Shown in pieces: positions 18,463 to 28,178 of a stretch of DNA of 64,000 nucleotides. The first letter of the stretch is position 1; every line of letters starts with the position of its first letter. Both the position numbers and the translations under genes were made by a program. The notes beneath the pieces are model-generated. The model saw only the letters and a program-made list of their open reading frames with translations, was not told where the DNA came from and did no database searches. The DNA lies in assembly GCF_000186865.1 (NCBI RefSeq), contig NW_008705563.1:2793243-2857242 (forward strand), read 5' to 3'. Source of the DNA: Aureococcus anophagefferens. Lineage: Eukaryota; Sar; Pelagophyceae; Pelagomonadales; Pelagomonadaceae.

Positions 18463-19494
18463 TTAGTAGCCGAGGAAGGTCGTCGGGTCCGTGTCCGCGC
18501 GCGCGAAGGCGCGGAGGTAGGGCGGCCAGTCGTCGGGCTGCTTGGGGACCTTGTCCCCGTGGCCGAGGCGCTCGAGGAGGTAGGTGACCTGGACCTGCTT
18601 GGTCAGGGGGATGATCATGTTGCGGTAGATGGACGCGACGAGCGTGGGCTCGACCTTGTAGCCCGGGTCCATGCCGGAGAACGCGTCCTGGCCGAAGGTC
18701 ACGGCCTTGAGCATCGCGCGGCGGACGACGTTGTCCTCGACGGCGACGTTCTCGAGGAGCGCGTGGATGCCCGGCACGTCGCCGCGCGCCGCGAGGTCCC
18801 GGAAGGCGTCGGCGTCCGCCGCGAACTTGGACTCGGCGACGAACTTCCCGAAGTGGACGCGGCGGCTCAGCGCCTGGAGGCACGCGATGTCCGCGATGGC
18901 CGTGGACCCGTGCTGGCCGTCGTCGCCCGGCGCGCAGCCCCGGGGCACGACGAAGTCGAGGTAGGCGGCGAGGATCTGGTCGTTGATGTTCTGGCCGTCG
19001 TCGCGGATGATCTCGGGGTACGCGAGCGGCGGCAGCGCGGGCGGCGCGACGTCGCCGGGGAAGAAGGGGTACTCCTCGGGGCTCAGGTAGCGCCGCGCGC
19101 GCGCGTGGCACTGCTCCGTCTCGTAGAGCATCATGTCGAGGAAGGAGCAGCCCGCGGGGTTGCTCTTGAGCGCGTCGGCGATGTCGCCCTCCGCGAACGT
19201 CGCGCCGCGCTTGTCGTAGACCTCGCCGTTGACGGCGAACTGCGTGCGCTCGATGAGGCTGTAGATGATCGTCTCCTCCTGGCGGATCAGCGACGCGCGC
19301 ACGCTGTCGAGCGTGAAGGCGCTCGCGTCGGCGCTGGGCGCCGCGCGCGTCGTCGTCGTCGAGCCGCGCGACCGGTAGGCCGGCGCCGGCCGGCCGGGGG
19401 ACCGCCGGTCGCCGTAGGCGAGCGACGGCTGCGGCCGGAGCGCGCAGACGCACGCGACGAGGCGCGCGACGGCGCTCGATCTCGTTGGCCTCAT
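18463..19494 (-). CDS. chorismate mutase (AroQ, plant/fungal type), plastid-targeted
   Basis: A 343-residue protein. After a leader of about 60 residues (hydrophobic start, SLAYGD, then Arg- and Thr-rich) the mature enzyme begins FTLDSVRASLIRQEETIIYSLIERTQF, the first long helix of eukaryotic chorismate mutase. HFGKFVAESKF near residue 230 carries the conserved catalytic Lys/Glu helix, and the LLYETEQCHARARRYLSPEEYPFFP region matches the regulatory part. It converts chorismate to prephenate for Phe and Tyr synthesis, normally in the plastid. Length and domain order match the allosteric AroQ-gamma/delta-like eukaryotic class. It is divergent from the gene starting at 19682. Confidence 0.9.
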   Translation of the reverse strand: MRPTRSSAVARLVACVCALRPQPSLAYGDRRSPGRPAPAYRSRGSTTTTRAAPSADASAFTLDSVRASLIRQEETIIYSLIERTQFAVNGEVYDKRGATFAEGDIADALKSNPAGCSFLDMMLYETEQCHARARRYLSPEEYPFFPGDVAPPALPPLAYPEIIRDDGQNINDQILAAYLDFVVPRGCAPGDDGQHGSTAIADIACLQALSRRVHFGKFVAESKFAADADAFRDLAARGDVPGIHALLENVAVEDNVVRRAMLKAVTFGQDAFSGMDPGYKVEPTLVASIYRNMIIPLTKQVQVTYLLERLGHGDKVPKQPDDWPPYLRAFARADTDPTTFLGY

Positions 19495-19681
19495 AGCTCA
19501 ACTACGCGTGCATGCACTCAGCCGAGCGCTGTGGAGATCGTGCCGGCGAGCGTCGACCTCAACACCAAGGAGCTGCCCCGTTGACCGGTCGGCGCTCGTG
19601 CGGGGCAGCTCCCGGTATGGCGTCGTGAACAGCCCCCGTTCCCCTGGTGCACCGTCGGCGCCGACTCGTCGCGGCCGCCGC

Positions 19682-21370
19682 ATGGCGTCCGGCGTCATGA
19701 TGCGCATCAACGCGACGGTGGAGTACGGCGTCCAGCGGCGGCGCATCGTCGTGCCCTGCGGCGACGGCCGCAAGTCCGTCAAGTGGCTCGGCCTCGTCGC
19801 CGCCCAGCGCTTCATCATGGACGCGGCGGCCAGGGGCAAGACGCGATTGCGGGACCGGCGCAGCGTCGCGCCGGCGGCGACGCAGCTCATCCCGAGCGGC
19901 GTGCGCACGGCCGACGAGCCCTTCTTCCACCCGGCCGCGCTCCTCTGCGACGTCTTCGAGGACGGCGCGGAGGTCGCCGTCGCCCTGGAGCCCAAGGTCG
20001 CCGTGGGCGCGTCCGGGCGGCCCCTGCGGAGCAACTGGGCCGTCGTCGCGTTCTCGACGGCGCCCGCGTCGGAGCCCGCGCGGCGCGCGGCGCTCGAGGA
20101 CGAGTACCGGAAAAGGGAGGCGCGCCTGGCCAAGATGAAGCGGGAAACGAAGGAAAAGCAGGAGCTGGACAACTACGAGAAGGGCAGCGCCATGCGCAAG
20201 ATGATCGGGCCCCAGTTGCTCCAGATGGAGAACCTCGACCCCGCCGTCGACGGCGCGTGGGCGGAGATGAACCGCCAGGGCCTCATGGACCAGTTCATCC
20301 GGAACCCGCGGGACCAGGACAAGGTGCGAAGAATCCTGCGGGACCATTTCCTGGAGTTGTCGGAGCTCTTCAAGTTCTACAGCGCGGGCACGCAGAATCT
20401 GGCGGACGCGCACCAGCTCGAGTTCAGCGAGTTCTGCGCCTTCGCGCGCGACGTCGGCGTCTTCGGCCCGGGCGGCTTCGCGGACCACGCGCTGCTCAAC
20501 GTGTGCTTCGCCGAGGCCTGCGAGATCCCGCCGCAGCAGGTCAAGGGCGGCCACATGGAGCTCTACCAGTTCCTGACGTCGCTCATCTGGCTCGCGCAGG
20601 TCGCGCAGCAGGCGACGGCCGAGGCGTCCAAGGCCAAGAAGGGCGCGCTCGCGCTCATCGCGGGCGGCGGCCACGAGCGCAAAAAGAGCATGATCACGCG
20701 GCAAGGCGTCGCGAAGCACGGCTTCATGTCGACGGCGGAGATGCTCCGGACCTTCGTCGACACGCGCGTCGCGCTGGCTCTGAAGAAGCAGGCGACGCAA
20801 CTGATCGGCATCGTCACGAAGGAGTGCCTCAACACGGACGCGGTGCTCGCGCGCTTCTACGAGCACCACGACGCACTGTTGGGCGTCTATATGACGTACC
20901 TGCCCTCGAAGCCGCCGGGCAAGGCCGAGAAGATGGACCTGCTCGAGGGCTACATGACCATGGCCGAATTCCAGGTCCTCATCGAGGACTCGACGCTCCT
21001 CCGGTCCCAGGGCGACGACGACGAGCTCACGCTCAAGGAGGTGCGCCAGGCCTTCGCGGGCGCCCAGACGGACATCGACCTCGACTCGGGGGACCTCGCG
21101 CCGAAGAAGGCGCCGAAGCGCAAGGACGCGCCGAAGGGCAACCTCAGCTCCGCGCAGCTCATGTCCTACGCGGAGTTCCTCGAGGCCGTGCTGCGCCTCG
21201 CCATGCTCAAGTGGGAGGCCGACGAGCACGACGCGGACGCCGTCACCGAGAAGTGCGCGACGGCCATCGACATGATCCTCAAGCACAGCCACAACAACAA
21301 CGAGAAGCGCGCGCGCCGCGGCACGCGCGCGGGCCTCCAGCGCGGCGCGTCGAACTTCAACCGCGGGTAG
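19682..21370 (+). CDS. conserved-looking protein of unknown function
   Basis: A 562-residue frame; I chose MASGVMMRINATVEYG because upstream in-frame codons overlap the divergent promoter and look non-coding. The first 110 residues are beta-rich (RINATVEYGVQRRRIVVPCG). Next comes a charged coiled coil (EDEYRKREARLAKMKRETKEKQELDNYEKG). A long helical region follows with EF-hand-like paired helices (LSELFKFYSAGTQNLADAHQLEFSEFCAFARDV, and MSYAEFLEAVLRLAMLKWE) and a basic C-terminus. Similar layouts occur in ciliary and cytoskeletal proteins, but I do not recognise the family. The codon pattern is that of a real gene throughout. Confidence 0.72.
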   Translation: MASGVMMRINATVEYGVQRRRIVVPCGDGRKSVKWLGLVAAQRFIMDAAARGKTRLRDRRSVAPAATQLIPSGVRTADEPFFHPAALLCDVFEDGAEVAVALEPKVAVGASGRPLRSNWAVVAFSTAPASEPARRAALEDEYRKREARLAKMKRETKEKQELDNYEKGSAMRKMIGPQLLQMENLDPAVDGAWAEMNRQGLMDQFIRNPRDQDKVRRILRDHFLELSELFKFYSAGTQNLADAHQLEFSEFCAFARDVGVFGPGGFADHALLNVCFAEACEIPPQQVKGGHMELYQFLTSLIWLAQVAQQATAEASKAKKGALALIAGGGHERKKSMITRQGVAKHGFMSTAEMLRTFVDTRVALALKKQATQLIGIVTKECLNTDAVLARFYEHHDALLGVYMTYLPSKPPGKAEKMDLLEGYMTMAEFQVLIEDSTLLRSQGDDDELTLKEVRQAFAGAQTDIDLDSGDLAPKKAPKRKDAPKGNLSSAQLMSYAEFLEAVLRLAMLKWEADEHDADAVTEKCATAIDMILKHSHNNNEKRARRGTRAGLQRGASNFNRG

Positions 21371-21383
21371 GACAGGTTTCTCG

Positions 21384-22763
21384 CTAATTACAGACAATGG
21401 AGTTCGCGTCCCCGGGCCCGCAGACGGAGGACGCGTTGCACCAGTCGTACTCGTCGAGGCTCCCGGGCGCGAACGTCGCGTAGTCGAACATGCCGCCGTA
21501 CTCGATCGCCAGGGACCCGATGCCCGACGCCCAGATGGAGCCCTCGGCGGCCATGCCCAATGCTTGCACGTGGGCGTGCCACTCGGCGCCCGTGGCGTCG
21601 AGCGTCGCCACCATGGCGTCCAACGCCCAGCCGTTCGGCAAATCGAATTTCACGTGATCATCCAGCACGCGCGACCAGCCCGTGCCGGCGCCCATGAGCG
21701 CGGCCCGCGTCGACGCGACGTCGGCCTCGTAGGCCGCGACGCCGTAGGCCAGCGCGTCGTCGCGCGCCTCGACGAGGGACAACCGAACCATGGGCGCGTC
21801 GTCCGTGCTCAGGCTCTCGCAGTCGATGGTCACCTCCGTGGACAGGTAGGCGCACGCGTCGCTCGTCGCGACGTCGACGTCGCCCCAGGGCAGGCTCGTC
21901 CAGGCGTCGGCGAAGTAGGCGTTCGCCGCGGAGACGTCGCTCGTCGGCGCGGAGACCTTGAACAGGAGCGGCGCGACGAGGGCGCCCGGGGACGTCTCCT
22001 GGGTCGCGTTGAGCGCGCGCCACCACGCGAGCATCTGCTTCGCCGACCGCGCGGGGCCGAAGGCCGGCTCGCAGGCCCGCGCGTCGTCCGCGAGCGGCGA
22101 GAACTCCGGCAGGAGCCGTTCGTCGACGTGCGGGCCGTGGACCTCCCAGACGCGGCCCGTCGCCGCATCGACGCGCACGACGGCGTACATGGGCTCGCCG
22201 TCGACGCCGGAGTAGGACCGGAGCGCCGCGTCGCCGCCGAGGCGCGCGTGCGCGGACACGTCGGGGACCCAGAAGCCCGTGGACGAGAAGAGGTAGGGAT
22301 CCCAGGCGCTCAGGTTGCTGAGCACGGGGTGGAGCCCATTCCAGTAGTCGACCCAGCTCGCCACCCAGGCGTGGCCCGGGAGCGACACGTTCGATCGGAT
22401 CATGTGGTAGGCCACGGACGGGCCCGACGAGAGCGTCGCCCGGTCCATGCAGCACGCCTTATCCCGGCCGCAGCCGCTCGCCACGGCGCCGTCGATGGAC
22501 GAGAAGTTCTTGGATGTGACGTCCACGAAATCCGTGCTGTCGAGCGTGATGCCGACGTAGTTCTTTAAAAAGTGGCCCGAGGCGTAGGGGTCCGTGGAAA
22601 AGAGCGTGCGCTTGTTGAGGCACATGCGCTTCTCGGAATCCATGGACGGCCCGTCGAGCGCGACGAACGTCGCCGCGTCGCGCGACCGCGACGCCAGGCC
22701 GGCGAAGAGCGCCACGGCGCAGACGCTGGCGACGGCCAGGCGAATCGTCGGGCTGCCCATCAT
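21384..22763 (-). CDS. secreted or type II membrane protein, unknown function
   Basis: A 459-residue protein. The start MMGSPTIRLAVASVCAVALFAGLASRS gives a clean signal or signal-anchor; longer upstream codons would hide it. The lumenal part has paired cysteines (VASGCGRDKACCMDRATL, ACEPAFGPARS, SDACAYLSTEVTIDCESL) and N-glycosylation sequons (NASS, NVSL, NLSA, NATQ). Aromatic-rich motifs (WVASWVDYWNGLHPVLSN, ASGIGSLAIEYGGMFDYATF) suggest an extracellular enzyme or adhesin. No family is recognised. It is divergent from the cNMP-binding gene, about 87 bp away, and convergent with the unknown protein at 19682-21370, with only 13 bp between stop codons. Confidence 0.7.
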   Translation of the reverse strand: MMGSPTIRLAVASVCAVALFAGLASRSRDAATFVALDGPSMDSEKRMCLNKRTLFSTDPYASGHFLKNYVGITLDSTDFVDVTSKNFSSIDGAVASGCGRDKACCMDRATLSSGPSVAYHMIRSNVSLPGHAWVASWVDYWNGLHPVLSNLSAWDPYLFSSTGFWVPDVSAHARLGGDAALRSYSGVDGEPMYAVVRVDAATGRVWEVHGPHVDERLLPEFSPLADDARACEPAFGPARSAKQMLAWWRALNATQETSPGALVAPLLFKVSAPTSDVSAANAYFADAWTSLPWGDVDVATSDACAYLSTEVTIDCESLSTDDAPMVRLSLVEARDDALAYGVAAYEADVASTRAALMGAGTGWSRVLDDHVKFDLPNGWALDAMVATLDATGAEWHAHVQALGMAAEGSIWASGIGSLAIEYGGMFDYATFAPGSLDEYDWCNASSVCGPGDANSIVCN

Positions 22764-22849
22764 GTTGTCACTCAACCCGGTGCTTGCACGAACTCTTGGA
22801 GCTCCGAGGGTGCACCAGAAGGTGCTGCTGTTACCGAGGCTCTCACGAG

Positions 22850-24765
22850 ATGGGGGATGCCATGCCGCCCTCTCCAGAAGCGTCGACGACGCGCTTCGAG
22901 GACGTCGACCTCGCATCTACAGAGTACCTGCGCGGGTCGTCGCCCATGGCCGACGTCGAGTCGCCGCTGAGCAAGACGGAGCCCGCGGGCACGAGCCACG
23001 TGCGCGGCCTGTCGTCGGTGACGGGGCTGCCCCTGGGCGAGTGTGCGACGGCGCCGAGCAAGCCGAAGACGCCGAAGAAATCGAAGGCGCACGTCAAGGC
23101 CGCCTGGGTCGGCCGGCGCACGCTCGCCGCCGGCTTCTTCCCCTTCAAGCCGGAGGAAAACGACCGCGCCGGCGGCGCGCGGTCGTCGCTCGCGGAGTTC
23201 CAGGCGCGGCGGGCGACGCAGGTCCGCGCGGCCGCGCACGCCCGGGTGCCCCGGGGCGCCCACAGCGCCGCCTGGGGGGACCGGGCCTGGGCGGGCCTGC
23301 CGGCCGTGCTCGACGGCTTCGCGACGCCGAGAGTCCCGCTGTGGCACGCGGCCGCGCACGACCCGGGCCCGGACGTCGTCCGCGACGCCAAGGTGCGCCT
23401 GCTGGACCCGGAGGGCACGCGCCACGGCGCCGTCGGCCGGCGCGTGCGCGCGCTCCAGCTCGCGCGCGCGCGCCTCGCGCGCCTCGGCTTCTGGTCCGAC
23501 CTCGGGCAGCAAAAGGGTGATTCAACGTCGCTTCAACGTGAGTGTTCCGCGCGCGCGCGTTTCGGAAACAGCACCCACGCTTCGAGAGCGCTCCGTGAGA
23601 TGATCGCTCGTCCAAAAATCAGCCGAAACGAGCGGAAAACGGCCGAGATCGGAGCCTTTGAAGTTGGGAATTTCGCACCCTTTTGCTGCCCAGGTCCGAC
23701 CTCGCGGTCGTCGAGGAGCAGCTCGCGGCCGCGAGCGCGGCGCTGGACGCGCGCTGCGCGGCGGAGATCGAGGAGGACCACGCCTGCCGCGTCGCGGCGC
23801 TCGAGGAGAAGCAGGCCGCGCGGCGGAAGTTGCACGCGGCGCGCGTCGCGCGCGCGGAGCTCCGGCGGACGCAGACGGCCGCGATCATCGCGGAGCAGCG
23901 CAAGAACGCCGAGGCGCTCGCCGTCATCAACGACATCCCGCTCTTGAAGCCGAGCGCCGAGCTCGAGAAGAACGAGCTCGCGGAGCTCCTCGAGGTGAAG
24001 CCCTTCGCGGACGGCGCTCTCATCATCCAGGAGGGCGAGGTCGCGGCGCCGCCGGAGCTCATCATCGTGGCCAGGGGGTCCGTCGACGTGCTCACGGCGT
24101 CCATGGCCGTCGTCGCGAGCCTGGACGCGCCCTTCTACGTCGGCGAGGGGCGCCTCATCACTGGCGAGGCCGCGTCGGCGTCCGTCCGCGCGCGCGGGCC
24201 CGTCGAGGCCCTCATCCTCAGCGCGACGAACTTCCGCATGCTGGCGAACTCGCCGAACATGCGCTACATGATCCCCATGATGAAGCGCGAGATCGAGATC
24301 CGCAACTTCGAGCGCGCGTCGAAGCAGCGCGGCGGCAGCCTGTGGAACCAGCTCAAGCGCGACGCGCGCTTCATCCGCCACGTGAAGACGCACGCGTCGT
24401 CGCTCCAGCTCGACATCCACGTCGCCTTCTACCAGGCCGTGGAGCACTACCGGAGCGTGTCCGGCAGCGACGACGTCCTCGAGCGCAACGCCGCGGCCAA
24501 GGCGACGACGCGCCTCGTCGACAACGCGGACCACCTCCTCTGCGCGACGCCCCAGGAGAAGCACGCCATGCTCCACACGCTCGAGTCCATCCGCGGCACG
24601 AAGGACGCGCCCCACGCCGCCTTCGACAGCCTCAAGAAGGACTCGGAGCGCGTCATCGAGGACACGATCATGGCGTCCTTCAAGGGCTGCGGCGCCTACC
24701 GCCGCTTCGTCGAGGAGGTCTTCCCCGTCGTCCCCGTCACGCCCACGGGGCGCGACTCGTACTGA
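22850..24765 (+). CDS. cyclic-nucleotide-binding-domain protein
   Basis: Two exons, 22850-23493 and 23694-24765, give 571 residues; the junction reads LGFW/SDLAVVEEQL without frame loss. An earlier ATG at 22784 is possible. The N-terminus (MGDAMPPSPEASTTRFEDVD) is disordered. After the junction there is a coiled coil (EEKQAARRKLHAARVARAEL). Residues about 310-420 form a cNMP-binding fold (ELAELLEVKPFADGALIIQEGE, LIIVARGSVDVL, ALILSATNFRML). The C-terminal 150 residues are helical (LWNQLKRDARFIRHVKTHAS, ALSTR-like repeats). No kinase or channel domain is visible, so it is probably a sensor or scaffold. The usual phosphate-binding Arg motif is not obvious, so nucleotide binding is uncertain. 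Confidence 0.8.
23494..23693 (+). mobile_element. 200-nt intron made of an introner, forward orientation
   Basis: The intron runs GT (23494) to AG (23693). GTCCGACC is duplicated at 23494-23501 and 23694-23701; identity extends to 11 nt by chance. The element is 23502-23693 (192 nt). Its 16-bp inverted repeat GGGCAGCAAAAGGGTG is perfect: 23504-23519 at the left and 23676-23691 at the right. The 5' splice site comes from the target duplication; the 3' splice site is the AG just beyond the right inverted repeat. The perfect terminal repeat suggests a fairly recent insertion. Confidence 0.95.
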
Positions 24766-24993
24766 CCCGGTGTGTTGTGGAGGGAGCGCGTGGACGCGCG
24801 ATGCGATCTGATGCGGACGGATGCGGAGGCCATCGCGCCGCGGGTCGCCGCGGGTCGCCGTGGGTCGCCGTCGAAGCGTGCAGCGGATTAATCGATGGCA
24901 GCTTGCGCCCGCCGCGCCGCGTCGTAGCTGAGGCCCTGGGCAGCGGCGGCAGCACCGTCGCGCCTGCCCGCGCGCGCCGCCAGTGCGACCCGG

Positions 24994-26223
24994 ATGGCGT
25001 TGCTCATCGAGGCGCACTGGCTCATCCCCACGGTCTTTGCGACGTCCTGCTGGGCGCTGTCGGACGTCTGCTGCGACTGCGCCATCGCCGGCGGCGGCGA
25101 CGACGAGAGCGCTGCAGCGCCGCCGCCGGTGGAAAAAAAGCCGACCCGGGGCGACGCGGGCCCCGACGCGGCCGCGGGCCCCGTCGCGTCGTTGTCGTCG
25201 TCGTCGCCGTCGAAGGGCGACCGGCCGGAGCGGTGGGGCGCGCAGCTGACGCCGGAGCAGAACGCCATCGTGTCGGCGCTCGTCTCCCTGTGCGCCTGCG
25301 GCGCATCGCTGCGCCTGGGCTTCGGGTCCCTCGGCGACGTGAGCAAGACGACGGACGGCGCCGTCGCCGTCTTCGCGGGCGCCGTGCACTTCGTGGCCTA
25401 CGCCGTGGAGCTGCGGGCCTACCGCACGGCGAGCAGCACGGTGATCACGCCCCTGCTGCAGCTCTCCGCCGTGTGGATGACGCTGCTGCGGGCCGCGCAG
25501 CCGCTGCTCCTGTCGACGCTCTTCTTCGACGTGAGCGCGGCCGAGGAGGAGGAGGTCGCGCTCGACGGCGCGTCGCTCTACGTGGCGTCGTCGGCCATGC
25601 ACCCGGCGCACCTGCTGGCCATCTTCTGCATCTTCGTCGGCGGGTTCCTGCCGGCCGCGCGCGGCCGCGTGTCGCGGTTCTGCGAGGCCAAATTCTACGC
25701 CGAGGACGCGGTGCGCTTCTGCATCGTCGGCGAATTGCTCATCTGCGTCTACAACGCGCTGCTGCACGCCTGCACCTTCGAGGCCGGCGCGGCGGCCGCG
25801 GACCGCGGCGACGTGCTCCGCTTCTTCGCCCTGAGTCGGCTGGGCAACGCGCTCGCGTGTGCGTGCATCGTTCTGTGCGGCCTGAGCGACGGCTTCCGGT
25901 GGGACGACGTCCGCGCGCTGCGGCGCGCGGACCGGCGCTACCTCGGCGTCGCGGCCGCGGGCGAGCTGCTCTCGGTGACGGGCGTCTGCGTGGTCATGTT
26001 CTCCTACGCGAACTTCCACGAGCCCGCCGTCGTCAACGCCGCCGAGGGCGGCGTCCAGCAGCTCCTCAACCTCGTCTTCGCCATCGCGCTGCGGGCTTTC
26101 GCGGGCTTCGGGCGCGAGGTCGACGACCGGAGGACCAAGCTCGTGTCCTTCGCCCTCGTCTCCATGGGCCTCTACCTGTCGACCATCGAGGCCGCGCCCC
26201 TGCCGCCGCCGACCCACCGCTAG
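24994..26223 (+). CDS. EamA/DMT-like multi-pass membrane transporter
   Basis: A 409-residue frame with about nine or ten membrane segments, including LLIEAHWLIPTVFATSCWAL, AIVSALVSLCACGASLRLGF, LLAIFCIFVGGFLPAA, LGNALACACIVLCGL and LVSFALVSMGLYLSTIE. The paired-helix layout, the small N-terminal start at the first helix and the C-terminal EPAVVNAAEGGVQQLLNLVFAIALRAF segment resemble drug/metabolite transporters. A hydrophilic Ser/Asp-rich loop occupies residues about 35-85. The substrate is unknown. The gene sits between the cNMP-binding gene and the nucleoside-transporter-like gene on the same strand. Confidence 0.72.
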   Translation: MALLIEAHWLIPTVFATSCWALSDVCCDCAIAGGGDDESAAAPPPVEKKPTRGDAGPDAAAGPVASLSSSSPSKGDRPERWGAQLTPEQNAIVSALVSLCACGASLRLGFGSLGDVSKTTDGAVAVFAGAVHFVAYAVELRAYRTASSTVITPLLQLSAVWMTLLRAAQPLLLSTLFFDVSAAEEEEVALDGASLYVASSAMHPAHLLAIFCIFVGGFLPAARGRVSRFCEAKFYAEDAVRFCIVGELLICVYNALLHACTFEAGAAAADRGDVLRFFALSRLGNALACACIVLCGLSDGFRWDDVRALRRADRRYLGVAAAGELLSVTGVCVVMFSYANFHEPAVVNAAEGGVQQLLNLVFAIALRAFAGFGREVDDRRTKLVSFALVSMGLYLSTIEAAPLPPPTHR

Positions 26224-26347
26224 TCTTTTCGCTCCGCCTAACCGGTCGCTTCGTCCGAGTGCGCAAGCACCCCGGCCGGGATCATCAGCTCTTTGTGAGA
26301 CACCCATTTCTCAAGCGCGATGGTCGACCGCCGCGCGCGTCGATGAG

Positions 26348-27863
26348 ATGGTGGCGAAGCAGCAGTCCTACGTGTCGCGCAGCGCCTGGTGCGCGTCGGT
26401 GAACGCCTGGCGCAAGCGCCATGCAAAGTTCGAGGAGGCGGCCCTCTTCTGGTGCGGGCTCGAGACGTCGACCATCGAGGCTGCCCCCCACGGCGCCGCG
26501 CGCAGGTTCTGCTCCCTGGGCTACATGGCGCCCTGGACCTTCATCGGGTCGCTCATCGCCTTCTTCAAGGCGAGCCGGAACGCGAACTTTTACGCGCGCG
26601 GCCCGCGTCCCTCGAACGGTCGCCGCGGCGAACCGGCGCGGCCTTTAGGTCGAGCTCTACGGCATCTACTACATCATGGGCCTGCCCGTGAGCTTCCTCC
26701 AGCAGCGCTACGACACGTACTGGGACATGAAGTTCGGCAGCTCGAAGATGTACCTCTTCCGGGGCCAGATGAACTTCCTCGTCATCCTGGTCGTCGTGCT
26801 GCTCATGCCGATGATGCTGCTGCAGCGCGGCGCGATGCTCGCCCTCATGGCCGCGCTGGGCGTGTCGAGCTGGATGCTCCACGGCACGGCGTGCATGCTC
26901 GCGTCCATGGTGTCGACGAGCGCGATCTCCGCGCTGCAGACGGGCTTCCGGACGCCGGAGCTCCTCGCGATCGTCGCGTGCTACTACCTCAACATCGGCT
27001 CGACGGCGTCGCCGGCGTCGATTAGAGTGTTCTTCATCTTGATGGCGACGCTGGCCGTGAGCGGCCTCGTCGCCTGGACCATGCTCGTGCTGTCGCCGAA
27101 GATCCAGGCGCTTTTGGCGGACAAGGACCGCTGCGTCGACGAGCTCGACATGACCAAGGCGCCCCTCATCGAGGACAAGGCCAAGGCGCCGGTGTCCGGC
27201 TCGGGGGCGACGGCGGCCTTCCGGCGGAACTCGAGCGCCGAGGACGTGTCCGCGGCGCCGGGCGACGACGAGGCGCCGGGCAGGCTCGAGGGCGACGAGG
27301 CCGCGGCCGAAACGCCGGCGGACGGCGACGACGACAAGCCGACCTTCGACGCGCTGAGCGGCAACGACATGGAGGCCATCGCCAAGCAGGTCTGGCCCTG
27401 CCGCGTCGCCCTCTTCTGGACCATGTTCGGCTCCATCTTCACGGCCGCGTTCTTCGCCTACGCGAACTCGAACTCCGGCATCGACATCGAGCAGGTGCTC
27501 TACTTCACGCGCCTCTTCGGCGATTTGTTCGGCCGGCCCTTCACGTCCCTGCCCCGGCCCAAGTGCCTCCAGACGGGGCAACAGCTCGCGACCTTTGCCA
27601 TCTCGCGGCTCATCTTCTCCGTGATCTTCTTCGTCTACATCTTCGTGCCGGGCATCCCGTCGTCGGACCTCTTCGTCATCGCGGACATCGGCATCTTCTC
27701 CGTGTCGTCGGGCTACCTCGGCATCATCTCCTACGAGTACGCCGCGCGCGACTTCAAGTCCACCGCGGCCAAGTCCTACGCGGCGACGCTCATGAACACG
27801 ACCTTCCAGATCTCCATGTTCCTCGCCGTCCTCCTCGGCATCATCATCTCCGAGTGCCTGTGA
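26348..27863 (+). CDS. equilibrative nucleoside transporter (ENT)-like protein
   Basis: Exons 26348-26569 and 26649-27863 give 478 residues; the junction reads IAFFK/VELYGIYYIMG. At least ten hydrophobic segments are visible, with a large acidic loop in the middle (PLIEDKAKAPVSGSG to DGDDDKPTFDALSG), as in the central cytosolic loop of the ENT/SLC29 family. The motif FTRLFGDLFGRPFTSL matches the conserved Asp-x-x-Gly-Arg of ENT helix 8, and RLIFSVIFFVYIFVPG follows as expected. ENTs move nucleosides or nucleobases down gradients. Substrate and membrane are not known. Confidence 0.82.
26570..26648 (+). other. 79-nt GC-AG intron
   Basis: The donor is AAG/GCGAGC and the acceptor CCTTTAG/GTCGAG. 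Both sides are phase 0 and the joined protein is continuous through the second membrane helix. A GT donor in correct phase is not available nearby, so a GC donor is the best reading. Confidence 0.8.
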
Positions 27864-28119
27864 CCCGTCGATCCGCGCCCCCCGGAGCGACCCGCGCGCG
27901 CCTCGCATCGCATCCCCCCCCTCGCTCGCCCGCAACGGCTGGCCATCGCCGCGCGCTCCGGTAACACCTGTGTCCCTTCAGCGTTTACCGCAACGTCGAC
28001 CTGCGTAAACCGCCGCGCTCTGCGGAGCTCGATGGAGAAGTTTAGACGTCTCGGGCTGTGCGAAGCGGACGCCGCCTGTGGCCCCGGTGACATGGGCTAG
28101 GACACAAAACGCCAAGGGC

Positions 28120-28177
28120 TGCCCACCTCGGACACCGCGCTGCCCGCCTCCCGTACGCCGCTGCCCGCCTCCCGTAC
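28120..28177. repeat. three tandem 21-bp-like units before a start codon
   Basis: Units of the type GCTGCCCGCCTCCCGTAC, two near-identical and one diverged (GCTGCCCACCTCGGACACC), end one base before the ATG at 28179. They would lie in the 5' UTR or promoter of the downstream gene. No known factor site is recognised. Confidence 0.7.
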
Positions 28178-28178
28178 C

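Noticed and set aside
23533..26307. 924-codon minus-strand ORF
   Set aside because: It covers the introner and parts of two real plus-strand genes, with shadow composition.
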